DNA of 46,267 nucleotides from NCBI GenBank assembly GCA_016784385.1, contig JADHUT010000005.1, positions 1-46,267 of the forward strand. Reading direction: 5' to 3'. Positions 9,519 through 18,574 of the stretch are shown here, in pieces (position 1 is the first letter of the stretch; every line of letters starts with the position of its first letter). The position numbers were made by a program, and so were the translations under genes. Below the pieces are notes generated by a model. That model had not been told where the DNA came from. It worked only from the letters and a program-made list of their open reading frames with translations, and made no database searches. The DNA is from Candidatus Microgenomates bacterium. Lineage in GTDB: Bacteria > Patescibacteriota > Microgenomatia > UBA8517.

Positions 9519-12500
9519 TTGATGACTTCTTCTAAATTTACCCACCTTCATGTCCACACAGAATACTCCTTACTTGATGGTCTTTCTAACATAAAAAAGT
9601 TGTTTACTCATGTCAAAAATAATGATATGGACGCAGTTGCCATCACCGACCACGGTGCCATGTATGGAGCAGTTGATTTTTTCAAAGAAGGACAAAAATC
9701 AGGAATAAAACCAATTATTGGATTGGAAGCTTACACAACTGCTTCAATGGAGGAAAAAATTAAAGATAACTACCATTTGACTTTACTGGCTAAAAATTAC
9801 GAAGGATATGTTAATTTAATGAGATTGACTTCTATTGCAAACATGGATGGCTATTATTATCGCCCACGATTCACTAAAGAGATCTTAGAAAAACACAAAA
9901 AGGGAATAATTGTACTGTCAGGTTGTCCTGCTGCAGAAGTACCTCAATACTTAATTAATGGTGAGCTGAAAAAAGCCAAAAAAACTACCCAGTGGTTTCA
10001 AAGTGTGTTTGGTACTGATTACTACATGGAAATACAACGCCACGATTATTCAAATATTATTCCGACTATTTCAAATGAAGAATTGAAAGTTAATTTGCAA
10101 AGAGTTGCAGATAATTCAAAAATTGCTGAAGAAGGTGTAGTTAAACTAAGTCGAGAGTTGGGAATACCACTAGTAGCAACCAATGACGCCCACTATGTAG
10201 AAAAGAGAGATGCCCCTGCACAAGATGCGCTTGTGTGTATTGCTACTGGCAAAAATATTTCAGACATAAAAAGAATGCGCTATATTGATAATCCTGATTT
10301 TTACTTAAAAACTCCTTCTGAAATGGAAGAGCAATTTCCAGACTTTCCAGATGCCTTGGAAAATAGTGTAAAGATAGCCGACAAATGTATCGTAGAAATT
10401 CCACTTGGAAAGTGGTATTTTCCTAAATTTAAACTCCCTAAAGGTAAAACTGATGATGCAGCTTACTTGCGTGAGCTTGTGTATGATCGTATTGCTGACA
10501 GAGTTGGTAAATTAACCAAAGAAGTCAAAGAAAGGGTCGAATACGAGCTAGAAATAATTTGTGGTAAAGGATACGCCGCATATTTTCTAATTGTCATGGA
10601 TATCGTTGATTGGGCAGCTGAAAATGGAATAGTGACAAACACCAGAGGTTCAGCAGCAGGTTCTCTGGTTTCATTTGTGTTAGGAGTTACTACAGTGAAC
10701 CCACTGACATACAACCTGCCGTTTGAGAGGTTTTTAAATCCGTACAGACCATCTCCTCCAGATATTGACTTTGATATTTCTGACAACCGTCGAGAAGATG
10801 TAATTAACTACATGGCCAATAAGTATGGTGTAGAAAAAACTGCTCAAATTTGTACATTTGGTCGAATGCTGGCCCGCGGGGCAGTGCGCGACATGGCAAG
10901 AGTTTTGGGATATGAATATTCAATCGGAGACAAGATATCAAAGTTAATTCCACTTGGTGCTCAGGGCTTTCCAATGACAATACAAAAGGCATTAGATGAA
11001 ACACCTGAACTAAAGCAGTTGTATGACAACGATGCAGATACAAAAAAAATACTTGATTTGTCCCGGGAGGTCGAAGGGTCTGCGAGACACATTTCAGTTC
11101 ATGCTGCAGGACTTGTAATTTCTCCAGGAGAGATTACAAAGTTTACTCCTATTCAAAAAGAACCTAAGGGCAAAAAAACTATCACTCAGTACGAAATGCA
11201 TGCTTGTGAAGATGTTGGCCTTATTAAGTTTGACATACTTGGAATTCGAAACCTGGCAATTTTGGGGTCTGCTATTCAAATTATTAAAGACAGAAGAGGT
11301 AAAACCATAACTCTCCACAACATACCAATAGATGGTAGTAAACATGAGTCTGCAAGAAAAACTTTTGAAATGCTCTCAAGGGGTGAAACTATGGGAACTT
11401 TTCAAATGGGAGGCTCTGGCATGACAAAGTTTTTAAAAGAGCTAAAGCCTGAGCGTGTTGAGGATATTATGGCAATGCTAGCTCTCTACCGCCCAGGCCC
11501 TATTACGGTGATACCTGAATACATTGCAAGAAAAAACAACCCAAAGCTGGTCAAATACTTGGACCCTAGAATGGAGAAATATTTAGATAAAAGCTATGGC
11601 CTTATTGTTTACCAGGACGATTTACTCTTTAGTGCAATTGATCTGGCAGGTTATTCCTGGGAAGAAGCTGATAAATTTAGAAAAGCGGTTGGAAAAAAGA
11701 TTCCTGAGGAAATGGCAGCACAAAAGGAAAAATTTCAAGCTGGAATTGTAGAAAATGGACAAACTAAAAAGTTTGCTGAAGATTTATGGCTTCTTTTTGA
11801 ACCATTCCAATCGTATGGATTTAATAAAGCCCATGCCGCTGCCTATGGAATGGTTGCATACTACACCTCATATCTTAAAGCCAACTACCCCGTAGAGTAC
11901 ATGACAGCACTCCTAACAGCTGAAAGTAATGATTCAGACAAGATAAGCCTGGCTATTAATGAGTGCAGGAAAATGAATATTAAAGTACTTCCCCCTGATA
12001 TAAACCAAAGTGATACTGACTTTACAATAGTAGATGACAAAGATTCTCTAGATAATATGGCTATAAGATTTGGGATATCAGCCATAAAACATGTTGGAGA
12101 AGCTGCAATTGAGGCAATTTTAGAAGCTAGAGAAAAGGAAAATTTTTCAAGTTTAATAGACCTTCTGACCAGATCTGATGGAAGAAGAGTTAATAAAAAA
12201 GTATTAGAAAGCCTAATTAAAGTAGGAGCTCTTTCTGAATTTGGGAAAAGATCACAGTTGCTATCCTCTTTGGACGATTTTAGAGCCAAGATAGTCAAAC
12301 CCAAACACGATAACGGACAAGAGGGGTTATTTTCAGCAGATGTAAATAAAAAAACATCCGGCTTTGTCAGTGACAGTGCACTACTAGACACTACCTTACC
12401 TGAATTTAGTAAAGAGGAACTTGAAAACTTGGAAAGAGAACTACTTGGATTTAGTTTAACTGCAAGACCCTTAGGGGAACTTCTGGGTGATTTAATCTTT

Positions 12501-12992
12501 GAAGCCACCCACAACGTTTCAGATCTTGATCCAGAGTCAAAAAAGAATCAAGTTGTAAAAATTGCAGGGGTAATTAAAGAGGTGAGACAAATTACAACCA
12601 AAAAGAGTGGTGCTGAAATGGCTTTTGTCAAAATTGAAGATCCAACAGGAATAGTAGACCTAGTAGTTTTTCCTAAAATCTATGAAAGCACAAAAGAAGC
12701 ATGGGTGGAAGGAAAACCACTGCTTGTTGAGGGAAAACTAGACAGTCGTGAAGAACAAGTAAATATTTTGGTTGAAAGTATCCAAACAGAGGTGCAAAAA
12801 CAAGCCACAATTAAAATTCCCAAAGAAGTAACACCAGATCAACTAAAAATGCTCAGAGCCGTCTTTGAAGAAAACCCAGGAGACAAAGAAGTAATGTTGT
12901 TTTTTGAAAAAAACAAAAAAAGAGTGAAACCAAAGATGAAGATTAATTGGAGCGAGACCTTGAGTTTACAAATTAAAGATATATTAGATTAA
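9519..12992 (+). CDS. dnaE: DNA polymerase III subunit alpha
   Basis: PHP domain FTHLHVHTEYSLLDG, PDIDFDISDNRREDVI, OB fold; 1157 aa, no intein evident. Confidence 0.95.
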   Translation: MMTSSKFTHLHVHTEYSLLDGLSNIKKLFTHVKNNDMDAVAITDHGAMYGAVDFFKEGQKSGIKPIIGLEAYTTASMEEKIKDNYHLTLLAKNYEGYVNLMRLTSIANMDGYYYRPRFTKEILEKHKKGIIVLSGCPAAEVPQYLINGELKKAKKTTQWFQSVFGTDYYMEIQRHDYSNIIPTISNEELKVNLQRVADNSKIAEEGVVKLSRELGIPLVATNDAHYVEKRDAPAQDALVCIATGKNISDIKRMRYIDNPDFYLKTPSEMEEQFPDFPDALENSVKIADKCIVEIPLGKWYFPKFKLPKGKTDDAAYLRELVYDRIADRVGKLTKEVKERVEYELEIICGKGYAAYFLIVMDIVDWAAENGIVTNTRGSAAGSLVSFVLGVTTVNPLTYNLPFERFLNPYRPSPPDIDFDISDNRREDVINYMANKYGVEKTAQICTFGRMLARGAVRDMARVLGYEYSIGDKISKLIPLGAQGFPMTIQKALDETPELKQLYDNDADTKKILDLSREVEGSARHISVHAAGLVISPGEITKFTPIQKEPKGKKTITQYEMHACEDVGLIKFDILGIRNLAILGSAIQIIKDRRGKTITLHNIPIDGSKHESARKTFEMLSRGETMGTFQMGGSGMTKFLKELKPERVEDIMAMLALYRPGPITVIPEYIARKNNPKLVKYLDPRMEKYLDKSYGLIVYQDDLLFSAIDLAGYSWEEADKFRKAVGKKIPEEMAAQKEKFQAGIVENGQTKKFAEDLWLLFEPFQSYGFNKAHAAAYGMVAYYTSYLKANYPVEYMTALLTAESNDSDKISLAINECRKMNIKVLPPDINQSDTDFTIVDDKDSLDNMAIRFGISAIKHVGEAAIEAILEAREKENFSSLIDLLTRSDGRRVNKKVLESLIKVGALSEFGKRSQLLSSLDDFRAKIVKPKHDNGQEGLFSADVNKKTSGFVSDSALLDTTLPEFSKEELENLERELLGFSLTARPLGELLGDLIFEATHNVSDLDPESKKNQVVKIAGVIKEVRQITTKKSGAEMAFVKIEDPTGIVDLVVFPKIYESTKEAWVEGKPLLVEGKLDSREEQVNILVESIQTEVQKQATIKIPKEVTPDQLKMLRAVFEENPGDKEVMLFFEKNKKRVKPKMKINWSETLSLQIKDILD

Positions 12993-13008
12993 AAAATAAT
13001 TTTCCAGC

Positions 13009-13037
13009 TTGAGGGTGGTTTGTTCTTCGTATATAAT
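13009..13037 (+). promoter_or_regulatory. rplS promoter TTGAGG-N17-TATAAT, 8 nt before ATG
   Basis: Motif and spacing read directly. Confidence 0.6.
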
Positions 13038-13045
13038 ACCCTTCT

Positions 13046-13495
13046 ATGGCATTAACAATTAAACATAAGCAAACCTTAAGCTCTGGAGAGCAAAAAGACG
13101 TTGAGTTTGGTGTAGGAGATAGAATCAGAGTATACCAAAAAATAAAAGAAGGGGATAAAACTCGTGTTGCCTTCTTTGAAGGGATGGTGTTGGGTATCAA
13201 AGGAATTGGCGAGAGAAAAAACTTTTTGGTCAGAAGAATTGGTGAAGCAAGAATTGGTATAGAGAGAATTTTCCCAATTTCCTCACCTACCATTACTGAA
13301 GTTAAAGTCATCAAAAAAGGAACAAAAGGAGCAAGACGTGCAAAACTCTACTACACAAGAGAAAAATCACCTCGTGAAATCGAAGCAATTTATACAAGAA
13401 ACAAAAGAAGAGAGGAAGCACAAACTAAAAAGGTTATAAAAAAGAAAAAGACTAAAATTGTCAAAAAATCTTCAAAAACATCAATTAAAAAATGA
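13046..13495 (+). CDS. rplS: Ribosomal protein bL19
   Basis: FGVGDRIRVYQKIKEGDKTRVAFFEGMVLGIKGIGERKNFLVRRIGEARIGIERIFPISSP. Confidence 0.93.
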   Translation: MALTIKHKQTLSSGEQKDVEFGVGDRIRVYQKIKEGDKTRVAFFEGMVLGIKGIGERKNFLVRRIGEARIGIERIFPISSPTITEVKVIKKGTKGARRAKLYYTREKSPREIEAIYTRNKRREEAQTKKVIKKKKTKIVKKSSKTSIKK

Positions 13496-13830
13496 CCAAG
13501 TTAGAGGCAGGACATGATTTTTCTCAATTTAATGGTAAGAAGTATGTTTTAGAAAAGGGACACATAGAAACACAACAGAAGGATCCTAAGATAGATTTAG
13601 AACACCATACCCATATAGCTGTGAGAATAGGTGTTACTGAATTCTTTGTGGATTCTCAAGGCTACAGACTTCCTTTTGTAGATGCTGCGGGAGAAATTAT
13701 TGTGCAAGATGGAAAAATTGGATTTGGGATAGGAACAACCACCTGCAAAATTAGAACAGATGAGGCTGAAGCCATCAAAAAAGTTAACTCTGTGGCAAAG
13801 GAGTTATTTGGTGAGGATAAAGTATTCTAA
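13492..13830 (+). CDS. Hypothetical protein
   Basis: 112-aa ORF, 4-nt overlap (ATGA) with rplS. Confidence 0.6.
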   Translation: MTKLEAGHDFSQFNGKKYVLEKGHIETQQKDPKIDLEHHTHIAVRIGVTEFFVDSQGYRLPFVDAAGEIIVQDGKIGFGIGTTTCKIRTDEAEAIKKVNSVAKELFGEDKVF

Positions 13831-13852
13831 TCTTCTGCTATACTCTTTCTAG

Positions 13853-14365
13853 ATGCTTATTTTAGGAATTGACCCCGGTACAGCTACAACTGGTTTTGGG
13901 TTTATAAACATAGTCAAAGGCAAACCTGTTAGTCGTGGTTGGGGTTTAATTGAAACAAATAAAGAAAATAAAACTGAAGTAAGGTTAGAAAGAATTCACA
14001 AAGAAACCCTTAAACTTCTTAAAATCCACAAGCCCGATATATTTGCTATAGAAAAAGTTTTTTTTGCAACTAACGCCAAAACTGCAATTGCGGTAGGGCA
14101 AGCTATTGGTGTCATGCTCTTGGCAGCTTCAAAGACTGGTATTACTGTATTTGAATACGCCCCTGGTACTATTAAAAAAATGGTTACAGGCTCAGGTAGA
14201 GCCAGTAAAAAAGAAGTTCAAGTTGCAGTCAGAAAAATCATGGGAAACCATGTAAAAAGCAAAAAACACAAAAAAACTCATTTTGACAATGCAGCAGACG
14301 CGTTGGCAGTTGCACTAACTCATGCCAGAAAAGAAGGACTTATAAAAGGAGGTGAGGAAAAATGA
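13853..14365 (+). CDS. ruvC: Holliday junction resolvase RuvC
   Basis: MLILGIDPGTATTGFGFI...AIEKVFFATNAKTAIAVGQA...HFDNAADALAVALTH. Confidence 0.93.
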   Translation: MLILGIDPGTATTGFGFINIVKGKPVSRGWGLIETNKENKTEVRLERIHKETLKLLKIHKPDIFAIEKVFFATNAKTAIAVGQAIGVMLLAASKTGITVFEYAPGTIKKMVTGSGRASKKEVQVAVRKIMGNHVKSKKHKKTHFDNAADALAVALTHARKEGLIKGGEEK

Positions 14366-14634
14366 CTGATGAAAAGAAAAGACCCTTGGGGTTTAAAATT
14401 GGAAAAGTATCCCACTATTACGACAAAATCAGCGTTGCAATAGTTGAACTAACTTCCGGCTTAGCAGTAGGAGACAAAGTTAAATTTGAAAGAGGAGGAG
14501 AGGATATGTTTGAGCAAAAAATAGATTCCATCCAAATCGAGCACAAAAAGGTGGATTCAGCAAGCAGTGGTGATGTGGTAGGATTAAAAGTTAATGAAAC
14601 GCTCAAAGAAGGCACGGAAGTCTACAAAGTCTAG
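14362..14634 (+). CDS. Translation elongation factor domain 2-like small protein
   Basis: IGKVSHYYDKISVAIVELTSGLAVGDKVKF...VGLKVNETLKEGTEVYKV; strong SD GGAGGTGAGG. Confidence 0.6.
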   Translation: MTDEKKRPLGFKIGKVSHYYDKISVAIVELTSGLAVGDKVKFERGGEDMFEQKIDSIQIEHKKVDSASSGDVVGLKVNETLKEGTEVYKV

Positions 14635-15055
14635 GGGGCAAGTTAGTTGGAAACTGGCACCCGACATCAAGAAACGCTCTCATGAGCTTATTTCTCAGTT
14701 TGGTTTAGACTGGATTAGATTTGAGAGAATATTTTTTTACCGCTCCATAGACTCAAAAGCTAAAGCATATGCAAGAACCTGGGGACTTCCCAGGCTTTGG
14801 CAAAGAAGCCTCAAAGTAGAACCTTCCTATATGATTGAAGTTTTAGCAGAACATTTTGACAAATTGGATGAAATGGAACAAGACAAAATAATTTTGCATG
14901 AGCTGAGCCATATCCCAAAAACATTTTCAGGTGCTCTCCTGCCCCATACAAGACACACTAAGGGTAGTTTCCATGACAAGTTGGATATACTCCTTAAGGA
15001 CTATCACAAACAAAAAGGAAAGAAGAGGTTTAGTATGTTTAAGATAAATTTATGA
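14594..15055 (+). CDS. Putative metallopeptidase (phage metallopeptidase-like, HELSH motif)
   Basis: IILHELSHIPKTFSGALLPHTRHTKGSFHDKL. Confidence 0.65.
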   Translation: MKRSKKARKSTKSRGQVSWKLAPDIKKRSHELISQFGLDWIRFERIFFYRSIDSKAKAYARTWGLPRLWQRSLKVEPSYMIEVLAEHFDKLDEMEQDKIILHELSHIPKTFSGALLPHTRHTKGSFHDKLDILLKDYHKQKGKKRFSMFKINL

Positions 15056-15663
15056 AAATAATAGTACTGCACGGTGATGACACTAAAAGGAGCTATGCGC
15101 GTTTGTCAAAGTTTATTGAGGTGGCAAAAAAAAGAAAATGGGAAATAGTTAACGACAAAGTAGAAGAGACACCATCTCTTTTTGGAACAGAAAAGTTAAT
15201 AATACTCAGAAAATATCAAATATTAGGAAAGCCCGAGTTAAAATTAACAGAAAAAATTCCAGGAACACTAGTTATATACCATGACAAAAATATACCAGTT
15301 ACATTTTTAAAAACTCTCCCCAAGACCACAAAAACAGAAAAATTTGAACTTCCAAAACTTCTTTGGAATTTTCTTGATAACTTAGAAATAAAACAGTTTC
15401 AAAAGGTGGTTGAAACAGAACCAGTTGAAATGGTGTTTGCAATGATTGCAAGAAGGTTTAGAGATTTATATTGGGCAAAGGTAGGAGACCCAAAAATGAG
15501 CCCGTGGCAGCTATCTAAATTAAAAAGACAAGCTGAAAAGTATACAGAAAGACAACTGAAGGAAATAATTGCTGATTTATCTAAAATTGATGTTGATGCC
15601 AAAACTGGAAAAGCTACTCTGAAAGACTCTCTTGACTTACTATTTATGAAAAGGCTAAGCTAA
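15052..15663 (+). CDS. DNA polymerase III delta subunit-like (HolA-like)
   Basis: N-terminal IIVLHGDD...; C-terminal RRFRDLYWAKVGDPKMSPWQLSKLKRQAEKYTERQLKEIIADLSKIDVDAKTGKATLKDSLDLLF. Confidence 0.6.
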   Translation: MKIIVLHGDDTKRSYARLSKFIEVAKKRKWEIVNDKVEETPSLFGTEKLIILRKYQILGKPELKLTEKIPGTLVIYHDKNIPVTFLKTLPKTTKTEKFELPKLLWNFLDNLEIKQFQKVVETEPVEMVFAMIARRFRDLYWAKVGDPKMSPWQLSKLKRQAEKYTERQLKEIIADLSKIDVDAKTGKATLKDSLDLLFMKRLS

Positions 15664-15679
15664 TATTCACTTATAATAT

Positions 15680-17107
15680 ATGAAAACCGTAAAGGATATT
15701 AATCCAGAGATCTTCAGGGGGTATGATATTAGAGCTTTGGTGGACAAAGACTTAAATGAAGATGTTTACTACACACTCGGAAAAGCCTACGCCACTTTTT
15801 TGTACAGAAGAAGAATTAATGAAACAGTGGTTGGTAGAGATATCAGATTAACATCTGAAGCTTATTCAAAAGTTTTTGTTCAAGGGCTTGTGGAGAGCGG
15901 AATTAATGTAATAGATATAGGACTTACACTTGCACAAATTATGTACTTCTCACAATATCATTACCTATCAAAAGGTGGAGCAATGATTACTGCTTCCCAT
16001 AATCCAGCTAACTATAATGGGCTAAAGTTGGCAGTTGGTTTTTCTGACACAATGATGGGTGAGGAGATCCAAGAAATAAGAAAAATTGCCAAATCTGGAA
16101 ATTTCAAATCATTCGATCAAAACGGGACTTATAAAGAGGAAGATGTTTTTGAATACTACCTTAACGATTTGTTTAAGCGAGTTCCTATAAAAGACGCTGG
16201 ATATAAAGTGGTAATAGACACATTAAACGCCACTGCTGGTAAATTTATGCCGGAAGTACTTAGAAGATCTGGTTGTGAGGTATTTGAACAAAATACAAAA
16301 TTAGATGGATCTTTTCCACTTGGTACACCTGACCCAACAGAGAGAAGTGTATTGGAGAGATTAGCAAAAGGAGTAAAAGAACATAACGCGGATTTAGGAT
16401 TTGCCTTTGATTCTGATGGTGACAGAATGGGAGTTGTAGATGGTAATGGAAATTTAATCTGGAATGATATTTTAGTTGCAATATTCGCAATGGATATATT
16501 AGAGTACTTACCAGGAGCCCCTATTGTATTCAACACTCTTTGTTCAAAGGCTACTTCTGATGTTATTACCAACAGTGGAGGAAAGCCTGAAATGTGGCTT
16601 ACTGGTCATAGTTTTATAAAAGCAAGAGTTAAAGAAACCAGAGCGCCTTACGGCGGGGAACTTTCAGGGCACATGTTCTTTATGGATAATTTCTACGGAC
16701 ATGATGATACCGCCATTGCAGTGTTAAGACTTCTTTCATACATGAAAAGAAAAAACAAAACATTGAAACAGATTGTGGATGAATTACCTAAATATGTTTC
16801 TAGTCCTGAAATAAAACTTGGCCTTGCAGATGCAATTAAATTTAAACTAATCGATGAAAAGATTAGTAAAGACGTAAAAGATATATTTCCAAAAGCTGAT
16901 TATGTAGACATAGATGGTTTTAGAGCAGATACAAAAGATGAAATGGTAATTATTAGAGCAAGCCAAAATGGTCCATATATAACTATAAAATTTGAGGCAA
17001 AAACTCAAGAAAAATATGATGAATTAAAGATAAAAATAAAACAGATTTTGACTAAATATAAAGAAATCGATTGGAAATCCGGTGTAAATATCCACGCATT
17101 TGAATAA
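15680..17107 (+). CDS. Phosphomannomutase/phosphoglucomutase
   Basis: TASHNPANYNGLKLAVG, FDSDGDRMGVVD, GELSGHMFF. Confidence 0.9.
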   Translation: MKTVKDINPEIFRGYDIRALVDKDLNEDVYYTLGKAYATFLYRRRINETVVGRDIRLTSEAYSKVFVQGLVESGINVIDIGLTLAQIMYFSQYHYLSKGGAMITASHNPANYNGLKLAVGFSDTMMGEEIQEIRKIAKSGNFKSFDQNGTYKEEDVFEYYLNDLFKRVPIKDAGYKVVIDTLNATAGKFMPEVLRRSGCEVFEQNTKLDGSFPLGTPDPTERSVLERLAKGVKEHNADLGFAFDSDGDRMGVVDGNGNLIWNDILVAIFAMDILEYLPGAPIVFNTLCSKATSDVITNSGGKPEMWLTGHSFIKARVKETRAPYGGELSGHMFFMDNFYGHDDTAIAVLRLLSYMKRKNKTLKQIVDELPKYVSSPEIKLGLADAIKFKLIDEKISKDVKDIFPKADYVDIDGFRADTKDEMVIIRASQNGPYITIKFEAKTQEKYDELKIKIKQILTKYKEIDWKSGVNIHAFE

Positions 17108-17109
17108 GC

Positions 17110-18135
17110 ATGAATAATAACAAACTTGACTCTATGGGAATTGGAAAGGCACTGCAGCTCTTCCCTGACCAGATAAAAAGAACTTTCAAAGAAAGCCTTG
17201 AGAGTAACCTGGAAAAACTAGATTTTGATTCAGTAGTTATCACAGGAATGGGAGGGTCTTCTAATGCTGGTAAAATGATTGCAAGCTGGCAAGAAGATAC
17301 TAACAATATCCCAATTGTTGTATATAACGACTATGGACTACCCAGTTGGGTAAACAGCAAAACACTCGTAGTGTTGAACAGTTATTCAGGAAACACAGAA
17401 GAAACTATTTCTGCATACGATCCAGCAAAGCAAAAAGACTGTATGGTGGTAGGGTTAACAACTGGTGGCAAGATCGGAGAGCTAATTAGCTCTGGTGAAA
17501 TTAAGGGAGCAATCATCTCAGCAGAAGACACAAATCCAAGCACATACCCTAAAAGTGGTTTAGGGTTATCTCTAGGAGGGCTCATTGGGGTGTTGGTTAA
17601 AGTGGGTTTATTGAACTTTTCAGAAGAAAAACTAAATTCCGCACTGGATGAGTTGGTTGAAATTAGGGCATCTTGGAATGTAGAGGAAATGTCTGGGAAA
17701 CTTGCTGGTTTTACTCCGGTATACTTTGGATCAAGGCAGTTTGTGGGTGCTTTGAATGCAGGGAGAAATGCAACATGTGAAATTGGAAGAGTGTTTACTC
17801 AGTTTTATGATTTTCCTGAGGTAAACCATGTACTTGTTGAAGCCTTACAAATCCCTGAGGAGGTAAAAAGAAATAGGTATCTATTTTTCGAAAGCAAGTT
17901 TGATAACGAAAGAATCAAGCTACGCTATAAAATTACCAAAGAAATTTTCAATGAGATGGGCTTGACATATTTTGACTACCAACTCAAAGGAGTGGACAAA
18001 TTTGTACAAAGCATGGAAATTGCACATTACGCAGCATGGTTAGGATATAACATGTCGATCTTAAGATCTGATGACCCGGGACCTGAGCCTTGGATATTAA
18101 AACTTAAAAAATCCCTTTCCCAACCAGTTCACTAA
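17110..18135 (+). CDS. Bifunctional phosphoglucose/phosphomannose isomerase (SIS domain)
   Basis: VVITGMGGSSNAGKMIASW...NSYSGNTEETISAY; C-terminal PGI/PMI domain. Confidence 0.85.
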   Translation: MNNNKLDSMGIGKALQLFPDQIKRTFKESLESNLEKLDFDSVVITGMGGSSNAGKMIASWQEDTNNIPIVVYNDYGLPSWVNSKTLVVLNSYSGNTEETISAYDPAKQKDCMVVGLTTGGKIGELISSGEIKGAIISAEDTNPSTYPKSGLGLSLGGLIGVLVKVGLLNFSEEKLNSALDELVEIRASWNVEEMSGKLAGFTPVYFGSRQFVGALNAGRNATCEIGRVFTQFYDFPEVNHVLVEALQIPEEVKRNRYLFFESKFDNERIKLRYKITKEIFNEMGLTYFDYQLKGVDKFVQSMEIAHYAAWLGYNMSILRSDDPGPEPWILKLKKSLSQPVH

Positions 18136-18151
18136 ATGTTATAGTTAATTC

Positions 18152-18349
18152 ATGGTCTATTCCAAGGGGCAGTTAAAGATTGCTTCAGAGTTTTCAAATG
18201 ATATCGCTAAAGGAGTAATGATTGCTGTTATCTTGGGGCAAGGAATAATTAATATCGATGCTCCTTTTAAAATTTATATAAATCTTTTGTGGTTTTCAAT
18301 CTCGATATTGTTGTTTATATCGGCTATGATATTTAGTAGAAGTTTATGA
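18152..18349 (+). CDS. Small two-TM membrane protein
   Basis: 65 aa; GVMIAVILGQGII...INLLWFSISILLFISAMIF. Confidence 0.6.
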   Translation: MVYSKGQLKIASEFSNDIAKGVMIAVILGQGIINIDAPFKIYINLLWFSISILLFISAMIFSRSL

Positions 18350-18474
18350 CATATCAATTAAGTGACCAGGCGATAACTGGCATTAACACTATATTTATTA
18401 TGCTTGCAATATTTGGAGTTGCTTTTGTTTATACTTTTGTTAAAGGTGATAAAAAGCGGATAAAAAGAAAATGA
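18346..18474 (+). CDS. 42-aa single-TM microprotein (not in ORF track)
   Basis: ATGA overlap with previous ORF; MTYQLSDQAITGINTIFIMLAIFGVAFVYTFVKGDKKRIKRK. Confidence 0.6.
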   Translation: MTYQLSDQAITGINTIFIMLAIFGVAFVYTFVKGDKKRIKRK

Positions 18475-18572
18475 ATATAACATGGGATATATACACTTCA
18501 GGATATGCACTTGGTATTGTTGTGGTGTTGGCATTTATCTCCCTTTATTATCTGAACAAAAATTATAAATAA
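18471..18572 (+). CDS. 33-aa single-TM microprotein (not in ORF track)
   Basis: ATGA overlap; MNITWDIYTSGYALGIVVVLAFISLYYLNKNYK; ends 2 nt before ppsA. Confidence 0.55.
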   Translation: MNITWDIYTSGYALGIVVVLAFISLYYLNKNYK

Positions 18573-18574
18573 TT

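Noticed and set aside
11885-12514. 209-aa minus ORF inside dnaE
   Set aside because: Antisense shadow ORF of dnaE.
9519-12992. Possible intein in DnaE
   Set aside because: Protein length and continuity are normal; no intein splice motifs seen.
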